The notes below the pieces were generated by a model. That model ran no database searches. It was not told where the DNA came from and worked only from the letters and a program-made list of their open reading frames with translations. Both the position numbers and the translations under genes were made by a program. 64,000 nucleotides of DNA from contig JAJPIW010000070.1 of the NCBI GenBank assembly GCA_021324575.1, positions 1 to 64,000 of the forward strand. Direction: 5' to 3'. The stretch comes from Intrasporangiaceae bacterium. GTDB taxonomy: Bacteria > Actinomycetota > Actinomycetes > Actinomycetales > Dermatophilaceae. Each line of letters begins with the position of its first letter. Position 1 is the first letter of the stretch. This document shows positions 44,865 through 54,212 of this stretch, piece by piece.

Positions 44865-46244
44865 CTGCGGCGGCGGCTTCTTGTCGGACGGAACCCGCGG
44901 CAGGGTCGGTGCATAGCCGTCGCCGAGGGACTCGATGGCGTTGCGGGCGAAGGTCTGCTGCTCGGTGACGGTCCGCTCGGAGCGAGCGCTGCCGAGGAAG
45001 CTGACGGCCCAGTGCAGCATGGTCGTGAGCCGGTTCTTGAAGCCGATGATGTAGACGAGGTGGACCGCCAGCCACATGACCCAGGCGAGGAACCCCGAGA
45101 GGTTGAGCTTGCCGACGCTGGCGACCGCGCTGAACCGCGAGATGGTGGCCATCGACCCCTTGTCGAAGTACGCGAACGGCGGCAGTGAGGGCTTCCCGTC
45201 GAGCCGACGCTGGATGGTCTTCGCGGCATACCGGGAGCCCTGGATCGCCACCTGCGCCACACCGGGAAGGTTGTTGAGGGCGGCCATGTCGCCGACGACG
45301 AAGATCTCGGGGTGGCCCGGCAGTGTGAGGTCGGGCAGGGTCGCGATCCGGCCGGCGCGGTCGACGCTCGCCCCGGTCTGGTCGGCCAGCTGCTGGGCGA
45401 GCGGGGAGGCCTGCACTCCGGCAGCCCAGACCTTGGTGAACGACTCGATCCGGCGGGTTCGGCCCTTGTTGTCCCGGACGGTCACACCGGTGGCGTCGAC
45501 GTCGGTGACGATGCTGCCGAGCTGGACCTCGACGCCCATCTGCTCCAACCGGGTCTGCGTCTTGGTCCCGAGGTGGTCGCCGAAGGCCGGCAGCACCTGG
45601 TCCGCGCCGTCGAGCAGGATGATCCGGGCGTTCCGGGTGTCGATGTTGTGGAAGTCGCGCGGAAGGGTGCGGCGGGACAGCTCGGCGATCTGGCCGGCCA
45701 TCTCCACCCCGGTCGGCCCGGCCCCCACGACGACGAACGTCATGAGCCGCTCGACCTCCTTGGGCGTGGTGGCCAGCTCGGCCCACTCGAAGGCGTTGAA
45801 GATCCGGCCGCGCAGCTCCAGCGCGTCGTCGATCGACTTCATGCCCGGCGCGAACTCGGCGAACTGGTCGTTGCCGAAGTAGGACTGGCCGGCACCGGCC
45901 GCGACGAGGAGCGTGTCGTATGCCGTGACCGTCTCGCGGCCGAGGACCTCCGAGGTCACGGTCCGGGCCTCCACGTCGATCGTGGTGACGTTGCCGAGCA
46001 GGACCCGGGCGTTGTGCTGCTTGGCGAGGATCTCGCGGGTGGCGGGCGCGATCTCGCCCTCGGAGAGGATCCCGGTCGCCACTTGGTAGAGCAGCGGCTG
46101 GAAGAGGTGGTGGCTGGTGCGCGCGATGAGGGTGACCTCGACGTTCGCGTGCTTGAGAGCCTGGGCTCCGAAGAGCCCGCCGAACCCGGATCCGATGATG
46201 ACGACCCGTTGCCGACCCGTGCTGTTGGTGTCCGTGTTGCTCAC
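44823..46244 (-). CDS. ndh: Type II NADH dehydrogenase (NDH-2)
   Basis: About 473 residues from the GTG at 46244 after a GAGAGGA site. The FAD motif is VVIIGSGFGGLFGAQAL; a second nucleotide motif is VVVGAGPTGVEMAGQIAEL; VGDMAALNN near the C-terminal part binds FAD. A hydrophobic C-terminal region (GFLAWVMWLAVHLVYIIG) anchors it to the membrane. It passes electrons from NADH to menaquinone without proton pumping. Confidence 0.92.
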   Translation of the reverse strand: MSNTDTNSTGRQRVVIIGSGFGGLFGAQALKHANVEVTLIARTSHHLFQPLLYQVATGILSEGEIAPATREILAKQHNARVLLGNVTTIDVEARTVTSEVLGRETVTAYDTLLVAAGAGQSYFGNDQFAEFAPGMKSIDDALELRGRIFNAFEWAELATTPKEVERLMTFVVVGAGPTGVEMAGQIAELSRRTLPRDFHNIDTRNARIILLDGADQVLPAFGDHLGTKTQTRLEQMGVEVQLGSIVTDVDATGVTVRDNKGRTRRIESFTKVWAAGVQASPLAQQLADQTGASVDRAGRIATLPDLTLPGHPEIFVVGDMAALNNLPGVAQVAIQGSRYAAKTIQRRLDGKPSLPPFAYFDKGSMATISRFSAVASVGKLNLSGFLAWVMWLAVHLVYIIGFKNRLTTMLHWAVSFLGSARSERTVTEQQTFARNAIESLGDGYAPTLPRVPSDKKPPPQSPVQARSELDKIG

Positions 46245-46403
46245 GACGCCGTCCTCTCCAGACGCGAAACGGACGGCCACCCCGGGTGGGTGCCGTCCGC
46301 AGTGACCAACATCCATTGTGCCAAGTTCGGGCGCACATCACGTATGCCGTCATGCTGCGAGCGTGGCGTACGTCACCCCTGCGGGGTCGGGAGGTGGCCC
46401 GAG

Positions 46404-48515
46404 CTAGGCGGTCAGGGCGTCGGTGAGCAGGGCGATGAGGGCCTCGAGCTGCACGTCGACCGAGGAGGAGACGTCCTCGTCGGAGCCGTCGAGTGCTCGC
46501 GCGGCGAGTCCGGCCTTGCTGTCGATGAGCTGGGCGATCCGGCTGTCGATCGTCTGGGCGGCGATGATCCGCCACGCGGTCACCGGCTCGGACTGGCCGA
46601 TCCGGTGGACCCGGTCGATGGCCTGGGTCTGCTCGGCGTCGGTCCATGACAGCTCGGCGAGGACGAGGTTCGACGCGGCCTGCAGGTTGATCCCGACCCC
46701 GGCGGCCGTGAGCGAGCAGACCGCGATGGCGACCTCGGGATCGTTCATGAACGCGTCGATATTGGCCTGCCGGACGCGGGCGGTCTGGTCGCCGCGGATC
46801 GAGACATACTTCAGCCCCCGCTCGGCGAAGGTCGCCTCGGCCAGGTCCATGACGTCGATGTGCTTGGCGAAGAACACGACCTTGCCCACGCTGTTGGCCA
46901 GCTGGGCGGCGTAGTCGGCGGCCAGCCCGGCCTTGGCCTGGCCGATCCGCCGCATCAACCGGAAGACGTTGTCGTCGGTCTCGGAGGAGGTGTCCTCGCG
47001 CTCTGAGATGGCGATCCGGCGCACGAGGTCGTGGTCGATCCCCTCGACGGGTTCGGTCTCTCCGCGGGCCGCGAGCGCCATCTCGTAGCGCCGCACCAGC
47101 CGGGCGGCGAGCTCCTGCTCGGCAGCCCGGATCGAACGCCCGGCGTCGTCGTCGAGCTCGACCGGGAGGTCGGCGATCCGGCGGGCCGGGATGTCGGCGG
47201 CGACGTCGATCTTGCGGCGGCGGACGATTCCCTGGTCGATGACCGCCGCGCGCGCGCCGGCGTAGAAGCCGTTCTCGGCCGGGGTCAGCCCCGTCTCCTC
47301 GAGGGCCTCCATCAGGGCGGCCCGGGGCTTCTTGTCGTCGATCCAGCCGAGGAACTGCCAGATGGCCTTGAAGTCCTCGATGTCGTTGATGAGCGGGGTT
47401 CCGGTGAGTGCCATGAGGAGCGGCCGGGCGGCGCGCGACCGCACCTTCTCGGAGAGCTGGACCACGTGCTGGGACCGCTGCGACCGCTTGTTCTTGATGA
47501 GGTGGGCCTCGTCGACGATCATGCCGCGGAACCCGAAGCTGCCGAGCCAGCCGACGTGCCGGTCGAGCACCTCGTAGTTGACGATGACGATGTCGGCGAA
47601 GCCGTCGATGGTCTCGCCGTTGCCATGGATGACGGTGGCCGGATGGCTCGGCGTCCACAGCGCGGCCTCGCGTGCCCAGTTGGTCTTGACGACGTTCGGG
47701 ACGACGACGAGCAGAGGGTAGGCATCGGCGGCCTGGGCGGCTAGCAACGCCTGTGCGGTCTTGCCCAGACCCGGCTCGTCGGCGAGGAGGAAGGTCCGGT
47801 GACCGTCAGCGGCTGCCGCGACCACCTGCCCCTGGTGGTGCATCAGCTCCAGGCCGCCCGGCGCCGCCAGCGAAGCCGGCTCGGGGAGGTCCATGCAGGA
47901 CGACCCACCGCCGAGCTCGAAGGACCGGAACAGCGGTCCGAGCAGCTCCCAGGTGGCGAGCCGGTGGGTCCGCGGTGCCTGACGGGTGACCGCGGAGAAG
48001 TCGGGAGCAAGGAACGGGTTGGCGAGGTGCCGCGAGATGACCGACTGCGGAACGACTCCGCGCTCGGGCCGCGCGGTGGCGACCACCTCCTCGACGGCAG
48101 GTACCGGCTCGGGAGCAGGCTCGAAGCCCGCGGCCCGTAGCATCTCCCGCTTCAGGTCCTCCGCGGCGTCCGAGATGGTCGCGTCGTCGCCGAGCAGGAT
48201 GATGAGCGAGGTGTCTCGCGCGGCCGTCTTGGCCAGAATGGTGGCGACCCCGTCGAGCCGCTTGAGCTCTTCGGCGCGCTTGGCCTCCGAGCTGGTGGGA
48301 TCGGCCTTGACCCGTGCTCGCTCCTCACGAAGCAGCAGCGCGACGACCTGGAACTTCGTCCGCGCCGAGGGCCGCAACGGCCCGCGCTGGGCCGCGGCCT
48401 CGACCTCGCGGACGGCACGGGCGAGCTGCGGGATGACGCCTTCGACGTCGGCGGCCCGCCGCTGCGTGCGAGCAGCGTGCGCGACGCCTGACTGGCGCTG
48501 GCCTCGTCGAGCCAA
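46404..48515 (-). CDS. SNF2/SWI2-family DEAD-like helicase
   Basis: About 703 residues. A TTG start at 48515 with GGAGGG just upstream is chosen, because the frame open to 48806 runs through a tRNA gene and its terminator. Motifs: LLADEPGLGKTAQALLAA (I), IVDEAHLIKNKRS (II), ALTGTPLINDIEDF (III), and C-terminal CSLTAAGVGINLQAASN and IDRVHRIGQSEPV (V-VI). There is an N-terminal region of about 200 residues with no known domain. Such proteins remodel protein-DNA complexes; the role is unknown. Confidence 0.87.
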   Translation of the reverse strand: MARRGQRQSGVAHAARTQRRAADVEGVIPQLARAVREVEAAAQRGPLRPSARTKFQVVALLLREERARVKADPTSSEAKRAEELKRLDGVATILAKTAARDTSLIILLGDDATISDAAEDLKREMLRAAGFEPAPEPVPAVEEVVATARPERGVVPQSVISRHLANPFLAPDFSAVTRQAPRTHRLATWELLGPLFRSFELGGGSSCMDLPEPASLAAPGGLELMHHQGQVVAAAADGHRTFLLADEPGLGKTAQALLAAQAADAYPLLVVVPNVVKTNWAREAALWTPSHPATVIHGNGETIDGFADIVIVNYEVLDRHVGWLGSFGFRGMIVDEAHLIKNKRSQRSQHVVQLSEKVRSRAARPLLMALTGTPLINDIEDFKAIWQFLGWIDDKKPRAALMEALEETGLTPAENGFYAGARAAVIDQGIVRRRKIDVAADIPARRIADLPVELDDDAGRSIRAAEQELAARLVRRYEMALAARGETEPVEGIDHDLVRRIAISEREDTSSETDDNVFRLMRRIGQAKAGLAADYAAQLANSVGKVVFFAKHIDVMDLAEATFAERGLKYVSIRGDQTARVRQANIDAFMNDPEVAIAVCSLTAAGVGINLQAASNLVLAELSWTDAEQTQAIDRVHRIGQSEPVTAWRIIAAQTIDSRIAQLIDSKAGLAARALDGSDEDVSSSVDVQLEALIALLTDALTA

Positions 48516-48627
48516 GAAACCCTCCAGATGCCCACGGCGGGGACCGCCGAGAGCCAATGACGCCGCCGGAGCGGCGCTCGGGGCGCGGTCGACGGCTGTC
48601 GGCCGCGTGCGGGGCGTGTGCACGACC

Positions 48628-48650
48628 AAACCCCCTCCCGAAGGAGGGGG
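48628..48650 (-). terminator. Terminator of the initiator tRNA gene
   Basis: CCCCCTCC and GGAGGGGG around CGAA form an 8-bp GC stem. On the reverse strand it is followed by TTTGG. It lies 17 bases after the tRNA 3' end and upstream of the helicase start. Confidence 0.8.
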
Positions 48651-48667
48651 CTCGGTCGGTGACGCGT

Positions 48668-48744
48668 TGGTAGCGGGGGCAGGATTTGAACCTGCGACCT
48701 CCGGGTTATGAGCCCGGCGAGCTACCGAGCTGCTCCACCCCGCG
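48668..48744 (-). tRNA. Initiator tRNA-fMet (CAT)
   Basis: 77 nucleotides including encoded CCA. The anticodon loop CTCATAA carries CAT. The acceptor end has an unpaired C1/U72, and the anticodon stem has the three G-C pairs typical of initiator tRNA (GGG/CCC). The D-loop reads AGCAGCTCGGTAGCT and the T-arm GGTTCAAATCC. A terminator follows. Confidence 0.95.
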
Positions 48745-48913
48745 TCGGTAGACACAACCCTACGGGAGCACCCGGCATACGACCAAATCGCCGCCGCCGC
48801 CGTCAACAGCGCGTGCGGTCGTCAGCCGGCTGACGTCCTCGGGTGGGCGGGTGGGTGGGTTGTGCGCAGGCGGTGCTCGCGGGCGGGCGGTGCTCACGGG
48901 CGGGCGGTGCGCC

Positions 48914-48987
48914 GGTTACCGAGCTGGTTACCGAACCGGAGTGGTTGCCGCAACAGCCACTTCGGTTCGGTAACCAGTCGGGTAACC
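48914..48987. repeat. 74-bp palindromic element, copy C
   Basis: Same length and layout as copy B: GGTTACC at the ends, internal GGTTACCGAACCGG, centre at 48950/48951. Seven of 37 arm positions do not pair. Lies 170 bases upstream of the tRNA gene, on the side of its 5' end. Nearly identical to copy D, 365 bases away in the same orientation. Confidence 0.85.
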
Positions 48988-49080
48988 CGTGCGAGCAACC
49001 CCATCCACCGCGAAAGCGCGCACGTGCCGGGCGCATGTGCCGACGATAGGCCGCATTGACCACAGGTCGACCCCCCGGGC

Positions 49081-49235
49081 CACTGGCCAGCAGAGCCACC
49101 GGTGGCCAGTGCTACCCGACATCGACCAGTGCCATCCCGGCGACCGACCAGTGGTGGCCAGCATCGACCAGTGCCATCCCCGCGACTGGTCAGCGATCCC
49201 TCCGGTGGCCAGCGCTACCCACCAGCCACCAGTGC
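49081..49235. repeat. Short repeats between palindromes C and D
   Basis: An inverted repeat CACTGGCCA/TGGCCAGTG with a 13-base loop (49081-49111) matches the one at 27573. ATCGACCAGTGCCATCCC occurs at 49121-49138 and 49163-49180 (42-base period), and CCGGTGGCCAG-CTACCC occurs twice. No gene is supported in 48.8-49.37 kb. Confidence 0.7.
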
Positions 49236-49278
49236 ATCGCCGGGTGACCGCGGCGGCGCGACGGGCGGGCGGTGCGCC

Positions 49279-49352
49279 GGTTACCGAGCTGGTTACCGAA
49301 CCGGAGTGGTTGTCGGAACAGCCACTTCGGTTCGGTAACCAGTCGGGTAACC
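49279..49352. repeat. 74-bp palindromic element, copy D
   Basis: Almost identical to copy C (differences only near the centre), same orientation and exact length. It ends 24 bases before the UPF0182 stop codon on the reverse strand, so it could act as that gene's 3' hairpin. Confidence 0.85.
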
Positions 49353-49375
49353 GGCCGGCAGAGGTCTGGGCGGCG

Positions 49376-52300
49376 TCAGCCGGTGGCGGTTCCGGTCGGC
49401 GTGGCCGTCGAGGTCGGGGTGCCACTGGCTCCGGAAGGCACCGCCTGTTGGGCTTCGCTGATGGCCGCCTGGAGCTCCTTCTGGGCCTGGCCGTATGCCG
49501 CGAAGTCACCGGCCTTGAGCGCCGCCTGGCCCTTGTCGTAGGCCGCCTGGATCTTGGCGATCGCTGCGGCCAGCGCCGCGTTGCCGCCGGTGCCCGGCGT
49601 CGTCGGCGGCTTGGTGCCGCCGCTCGGGGGCGTCGTGCCGCCGCCGATGGTCGCGCCGGAGTTGCCGCCGAACACGCCGTCGAGCGCCTGGGCCAGGGTG
49701 TCGCCCCAGCCGACGGTGTTGCCGAACACCGCGATCGTCGCGACGTTCTGGGGGTAGGAGCCGGCCTCCTTGGACTGCTGGACGAACAGCGGCTGGACGT
49801 AGAGCAGGCCGCCCCCGACCGGCAGGGTGAGCAGGTTGCCGAAGGTGAGCTGCTTGCCGGACTGTCGGCTCTGGGCGATGAACTGGGACAGGTTGAGGTT
49901 CTCGGTCTGGGAGGACGAGGGCGCGGTCGAGTTCTCGATCTGGTTCTCGACCTGGCCGGGCCCGTTGACGACCGGCGCCGACGGGAGCTCGAGGAGCCGC
50001 AGGGCGCCGTAGCCCGCCGCCGGTTGACCGGCCGTCGTGCCTGCATCACCGTCGGCCGCGAGGAAGCCGCGCAGGATCTCGCGCGTCCCACCACTGGGCA
50101 CGAAGGTCGTCGTCAGCGAGAACGACGGGTCCTTCTGCCCGGGCATGGCCAGGCTCTGGAAGTAGGTCGGCTGGTCCTGGGTAGCGTGCGTCGGGTCCTT
50201 GGGGACCTCCCAGAAGTCGCCGCCGCCGTAGAACGAGGCCGCGTCGGTCACGTGGTACTTGGCCAGCTCGCCGCGCTGGACCTTGAGCAGGTCCTGGGGG
50301 TAGCGCAGGTGGGCCATCAGGTCCGCGGAGATGTCACTGACCGGCTGCACGGTGTTGCCGAACGCCTTGCTCCACGCCTTGAGGATCGGGTCGCTCGTGT
50401 CCCAGGCGTACAGGTGGACCGAGCCGTCGTAGGCGTCGACCGTGGCCTTGACCGAGTTGCGGATGTAGTTGACCTGGCCACCCACCGCCGTGGTGACCGT
50501 CGAGGAGGTCTCGGTCACCGAGTCCGAGGTCGCGTCGGCGAGGTTGACCTTGTCGGCGTTCGGGTAGTGCGACGTCGTCGTGTAGCCGTCGACGACCCAC
50601 ACGACCCGGCCGTCGACGACCGCGGGGTAGATGTTGCCGTCGACCGTGAGCCACGGCGCGACCCGCTCGACCCGCTCGGTGGGCGTGCGGTGGTCGAGCA
50701 GCCGGGACTGGGCGGTGACCTGGTCGGAGAGGAGGAACTTGGGCTCGCGGTAGTGGACGGCATACGCCACCCGACGGAGGAAGGACCCGATCGCGACACC
50801 CCCGGTCCCGGTGTAGGTGTTGTTGATCTGCCCGGTGCCGGCCGGGTAGTCGAACTCGCGCTTCTGCCCGCCGCTGGGCCCGCCGACGATCGAGTACTGG
50901 TCGGAGGTCTCACCGAAGTAGATCCGCGGCTCGTAGTCCTTGCCGTCGGGGCCAACGGTCGAGAAGCCCTGCTGGAAGAAGACCGGGTCGCCCTTGCTGG
51001 TCCGCTGGTTGCCGTATGCCGCGACGAAGCCGTAGCCGTGGGTGTAGACGGTGTGGTCGTTGACCCAGTTCCGCTGACCGGGCGGCAGCCCGTCGAGGGT
51101 GAGCTCGCGGACGGCGACGACCGCGTCCTGGCTCTTGGCGCCGATCGTGTAGCGGTCGACGTCGAGGGTGTCGGGAAAGGTGTAGAACGACCGCGGCGCC
51201 TGGGACTGGCGGAACGAGCTGGAGATGACGTTGGGGTCCATGATCCGGATGCCCGGGATGGTCTCGGCGTCCTGGTGGAGCTGGCCGGCGGCGACGTCGG
51301 TGCGGGCGGAGTAGACCTGCGTCTGGACGCCGGTCAGCCCGTATGCCGCGCGGGTCGCGTCGATGTTGCGCTGGATGTACTTGGCCTCCAGGCTCTTCTC
51401 CGACGGCTTGACCTTGAGCGACTGGATGACGCCGGGGTAGATCCCGCCCACGACGATCGACAGCACGGTGAGCAGGCCGACCGCGACGAGCGGCAGCCGC
51501 CAGGTGCGGGTCCAGATGGCCGAGAGGAACAGCATCGCGCAGATGACCGAGGCGACGGCCAGGATGGCCTTGGTCGGCAGCACCGCGTGGGCGGCCGTGT
51601 AGGTGATGCCGGTGACGATGCCCCCGTCCGCGGAGGACTCGGCGTAGCGACCGAACCAGTAGGCCGCCCCGCGCACGAGGAACAGCGCCGCACCGAGGAT
51701 CCCGAGGTGCACGAACGTGGCCCGCGTCGTCGGCCCCCGCCCGGGCAGCTGCAACCCGCCGTAGACGTAGTGGACGAACACCCCGGCGAGCAGCGCCATG
51801 ATGAGGACCATCGTGAGGAAGCCGATGACCAGCTGGATCCACGGCAGCGTGAAGACGTAGAAGCCGGCGTCCTTGCCGAACTGCGGGTCCGTCACCCCGA
51901 ACGAGCCCCCGTTGCGCCACAGCAGGTAGGCCTTCCAGTTGCCGGCCATGGTCAGGGCGGCAAGTCCCCCGAGGAAGAGCGGGATGACGATCATCGCGAT
52001 CTTGCGGATCGGCTCGATGGCCGACCGGTACTGCTCCAGGCTCTGCTGGGCCGGCGTCGAGGGGATGTAGAACGGCCGGGTCCGGTATGCCGTGTGCAGA
52101 CTCCCCCAGACCAGTCCCCCTGCCACCGCGAGACCGACGAAGAACAGCAGGATCTGGGTGCCGAGCCGGGTCGTGAAGACCGAGCCGAAGCCCACCGAGC
52201 GGTACCAGAGCAGGTCGGTCCAGAAGCCGGCGAGCATGCTGACCAGCGCCGCGAGGACGACGAGCACGAGCAGGGTCGGCACGAGCGGGCCGGCCGGTCG

Positions 52301-52393
52301 GCGCGGACGCCGGCGGGCGGTCGGCGCGGGAGGGGGCGCACCGTCGCCGGCGCCGTTGGCGTCCTCGCCCTCGTGCCACGGGGACTGACTCAC
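49376..52393 (-). CDS. UPF0182 large membrane protein
   Basis: About 1005 residues from the GTG at 52393. A short cytoplasmic, Pro/Arg-rich N-terminus is followed by about seven helices in the first 330 residues, then a very large extracytoplasmic domain (TYTHGYGFVAAYGNQ, PRIYFGETSDQYSIVGG, AWDTSDPILKAW are typical UPF0182 segments). The last about 100 residues are Gly/Thr/Pro-rich with a helical region (AIAKIQAAYDKGQAALKAGD). Function is unknown in all actinobacteria. From memory it corresponds to Rv3193c. Four copies of the dispersed word lie within it. Confidence 0.9.
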   Translation of the reverse strand: MSQSPWHEGEDANGAGDGAPPPAPTARRRPRRPAGPLVPTLLVLVVLAALVSMLAGFWTDLLWYRSVGFGSVFTTRLGTQILLFFVGLAVAGGLVWGSLHTAYRTRPFYIPSTPAQQSLEQYRSAIEPIRKIAMIVIPLFLGGLAALTMAGNWKAYLLWRNGGSFGVTDPQFGKDAGFYVFTLPWIQLVIGFLTMVLIMALLAGVFVHYVYGGLQLPGRGPTTRATFVHLGILGAALFLVRGAAYWFGRYAESSADGGIVTGITYTAAHAVLPTKAILAVASVICAMLFLSAIWTRTWRLPLVAVGLLTVLSIVVGGIYPGVIQSLKVKPSEKSLEAKYIQRNIDATRAAYGLTGVQTQVYSARTDVAAGQLHQDAETIPGIRIMDPNVISSSFRQSQAPRSFYTFPDTLDVDRYTIGAKSQDAVVAVRELTLDGLPPGQRNWVNDHTVYTHGYGFVAAYGNQRTSKGDPVFFQQGFSTVGPDGKDYEPRIYFGETSDQYSIVGGPSGGQKREFDYPAGTGQINNTYTGTGGVAIGSFLRRVAYAVHYREPKFLLSDQVTAQSRLLDHRTPTERVERVAPWLTVDGNIYPAVVDGRVVWVVDGYTTTSHYPNADKVNLADATSDSVTETSSTVTTAVGGQVNYIRNSVKATVDAYDGSVHLYAWDTSDPILKAWSKAFGNTVQPVSDISADLMAHLRYPQDLLKVQRGELAKYHVTDAASFYGGGDFWEVPKDPTHATQDQPTYFQSLAMPGQKDPSFSLTTTFVPSGGTREILRGFLAADGDAGTTAGQPAAGYGALRLLELPSAPVVNGPGQVENQIENSTAPSSSQTENLNLSQFIAQSRQSGKQLTFGNLLTLPVGGGLLYVQPLFVQQSKEAGSYPQNVATIAVFGNTVGWGDTLAQALDGVFGGNSGATIGGGTTPPSGGTKPPTTPGTGGNAALAAAIAKIQAAYDKGQAALKAGDFAAYGQAQKELQAAISEAQQAVPSGASGTPTSTATPTGTATG

Positions 52394-52533
52394 GTTGCTC
52401 GACCACCTGTTCGCGGGGGCGGGCGACAGCCTCTCGCTGGCGCCTCCTCTTGATGGACAACTTACCCAGCGGCCCTGAGGTTCCCCCGTCCCGGTGCGCC
52501 GACGGGATCGGTGAGCGACCGGCATACGGCACG

Positions 52534-53079
52534 ATGGTCGCCGTGGCCAACCCCAGCACCCCCGTGACCGACCCGCTCGCCCTCGCCGCGCTCGACACCG
52601 AACGCCACGTCGCGGCGGCCGGCTGGGACCAGAACCCGCGGCTGTTCGCGCTCGTCGACACGGCCGAGCTCGTCGTCGCCGAGCCGTCGATCCGGGGCAG
52701 CCTCGGGCCGACCGACCTGCTGCCCGGCGCCCTGACCGCTGTCGAGCAGGAGGGGCTCCCAAAGACCTCCGACCTGGAGTCGCTGCTCGGGCGGATCGCC
52801 TGGCCGGACAGTGTCATCGGGTGCGCCATCGCCGTCGAGCGGGTCGTCGTCCCGCCGGCGGCCGAGCGGGACCTGCCGAGCGACCCGCGCCGGGCCGTCG
52901 ACGCACTGGCGGCCCACCCGGACCGCCAGGACGTGCGGCTGCTTGTCGCCGTCACGCGTGCGGGCGGCGCGATCTGCCTGCTCCGCCAGCGGGCCAACGA
53001 CAGTGACGACCAGGTCGCCTCGGGGGCCGACATCGCCCCGGGGCTGGTGCACGCGCTGCGTGCGACGTTCGACGCGTAG
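52534..53079 (+). CDS. PPA1309-family protein
   Basis: About 181 residues, ATG at 52534. WDQNPRLFALVDTAELV, LTAVEQEGLP, LLGRIAWPDSVIGCAIAVER and PPAAERDLPSDPRRAVDALA match the conserved actinobacterial PPA1309 family. There is no known activity; the family is usually divergent from the UPF0182 gene, as here. Soluble, no cofactor motif visible. An upstream start at 52450 is possible. Confidence 0.85.
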   Translation: MVAVANPSTPVTDPLALAALDTERHVAAAGWDQNPRLFALVDTAELVVAEPSIRGSLGPTDLLPGALTAVEQEGLPKTSDLESLLGRIAWPDSVIGCAIAVERVVVPPAAERDLPSDPRRAVDALAAHPDRQDVRLLVAVTRAGGAICLLRQRANDSDDQVASGADIAPGLVHALRATFDA

Positions 53080-53081
53080 GG

Positions 53082-54212
53082 CTACTTCGCGGCCGGGCCC
53101 GTGCAGGTCGGAAGGTCCGCGGTCTTCTTCGCGGCGATGGCGTTGACCGCGGTCAGTGCCTCGTCGAAGGTGGCGACGCGCACCACGTGCAGCCCGTCGG
53201 GGATGTGCCCGACGACCTCGTTGCAGTTGTCGGCCGGTGCGAGGAACCAGTTGGCGCCGCCATCACGGGCGCCGACGAGCTTCTGCCGGATGCCGCCGAT
53301 CGGCCCGACCGCGCCGGTGTAGTACATGGTGCCGGTGCCGGCGATGTCGGCGCCGCCGGTGAGCGCTCCGGGGGTGAGCCGGTCGTAGACGCCGAGGCTG
53401 AACATGAGCCCGGCCGACGGACCGCCGACGTCGCCGGCCTTGATGTCCACGACGTAGGGGTGGACGAAGCTGACGGCGAGGTAGACGCCGATCGCGGGCC
53501 GCCCTTTGTCGGTCTTGTTCTCGGTCGTCACGACGTCGAGTGTCTGGCGCTTGCCCCCGCGGTCGACGGTCACGGCGACCTTCTCACCGACCTTGTGCTT
53601 GGCGATGGCCGGGCGGATGTCGTCGACCGTGACGACCGGGGTGCCGTCGACGGCCACGATGTAGTCGCCCTTGGCGATCCCCGCGCGCTGCGCCGCCGAG
53701 TCCTTCGGGAAGTCGGCCACCGCCACTCGCTGGGTGACCTTGATGCCCAGCTTGGTCATGGCGACGGCGATCGCCTCCTGCTGGGAGTCGACCATCTCGG
53801 CGGCGTTCTCGTCCAGGACGTCCTTGGCGCTCGAACCGGGCGGGAAGAGCTCGTCGACCGGGTAGATCGCATCGCTCGACCGTAGCTTGGCGATCGCCCA
53901 GTCCAGGGCGCTGACCCGGTCGCCGGGGCCGCCCTGCACCGAGACGGTCGTGAAGTTCAGCTCACCGGTCGTGGGATAGCTCGGCGTGCCCGAGATCTCG
54001 ATGAGCGGCTTGCCCTTGGCGACCTCGCCCAGGGTGTTGGTGATCGGTCCGGGGCTGAGCACGGCATACGGGACGCTGACGAAGGCCGCGACGCTGGGGA
54101 TGACGAGCGCCGCCGCGGCCAGCCCGATGAGCAGCTTGCCCCACAGGCCCACCTTGTGCGGATCGGCACCGGGATCCTGGACCCAGGCGTATGCCGGATC
54201 GCCGTCGGTCAC
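53082..54212 (-). CDS. Membrane-anchored PDZ/Lon-like protease (YlbL type)
   Basis: About 376 residues from the GTG at 54212, overlapping the moaE stop (GTGA). One N-terminal helix (LLIGLAAAALVIPSVAAFVSV) is followed by a PDZ domain (SAAQRAGIAKGDYIVAVDGT) and a Lon-type proteolytic domain with Ser in GDVGGPSAGLMFSL and Lys in GGIRQKLVGAR. It acts outside the membrane on unknown proteins. Corresponds in order to Rv3194c (memory). Its stop is two bases after the convergent PPA1309 stop. Confidence 0.9.
   Translation of the reverse strand: MTDGDPAYAWVQDPGADPHKVGLWGKLLIGLAAAALVIPSVAAFVSVPYAVLSPGPITNTLGEVAKGKPLIEISGTPSYPTTGELNFTTVSVQGGPGDRVSALDWAIAKLRSSDAIYPVDELFPPGSSAKDVLDENAAEMVDSQQEAIAVAMTKLGIKVTQRVAVADFPKDSAAQRAGIAKGDYIVAVDGTPVVTVDDIRPAIAKHKVGEKVAVTVDRGGKRQTLDVVTTENKTDKGRPAIGVYLAVSFVHPYVVDIKAGDVGGPSAGLMFSLGVYDRLTPGALTGGADIAGTGTMYYTGAVGPIGGIRQKLVGARDGGANWFLAPADNCNEVVGHIPDGLHVVRVATFDEALTAVNAIAAKKTADLPTCTGPAAK

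Noticed and set aside
48516-48806. N-terminal extension of the SNF2 helicase
   Set aside because: It would read through the initiator tRNA gene and its terminator. A TTG with a good ribosome site at 48515 explains the real start.
48989-52453. Forward frame of 1154 codons opposite UPF0182
   Set aside because: It is the antisense shadow of a well-supported gene in high-GC DNA, with abnormal Arg/Gly/Asp composition.
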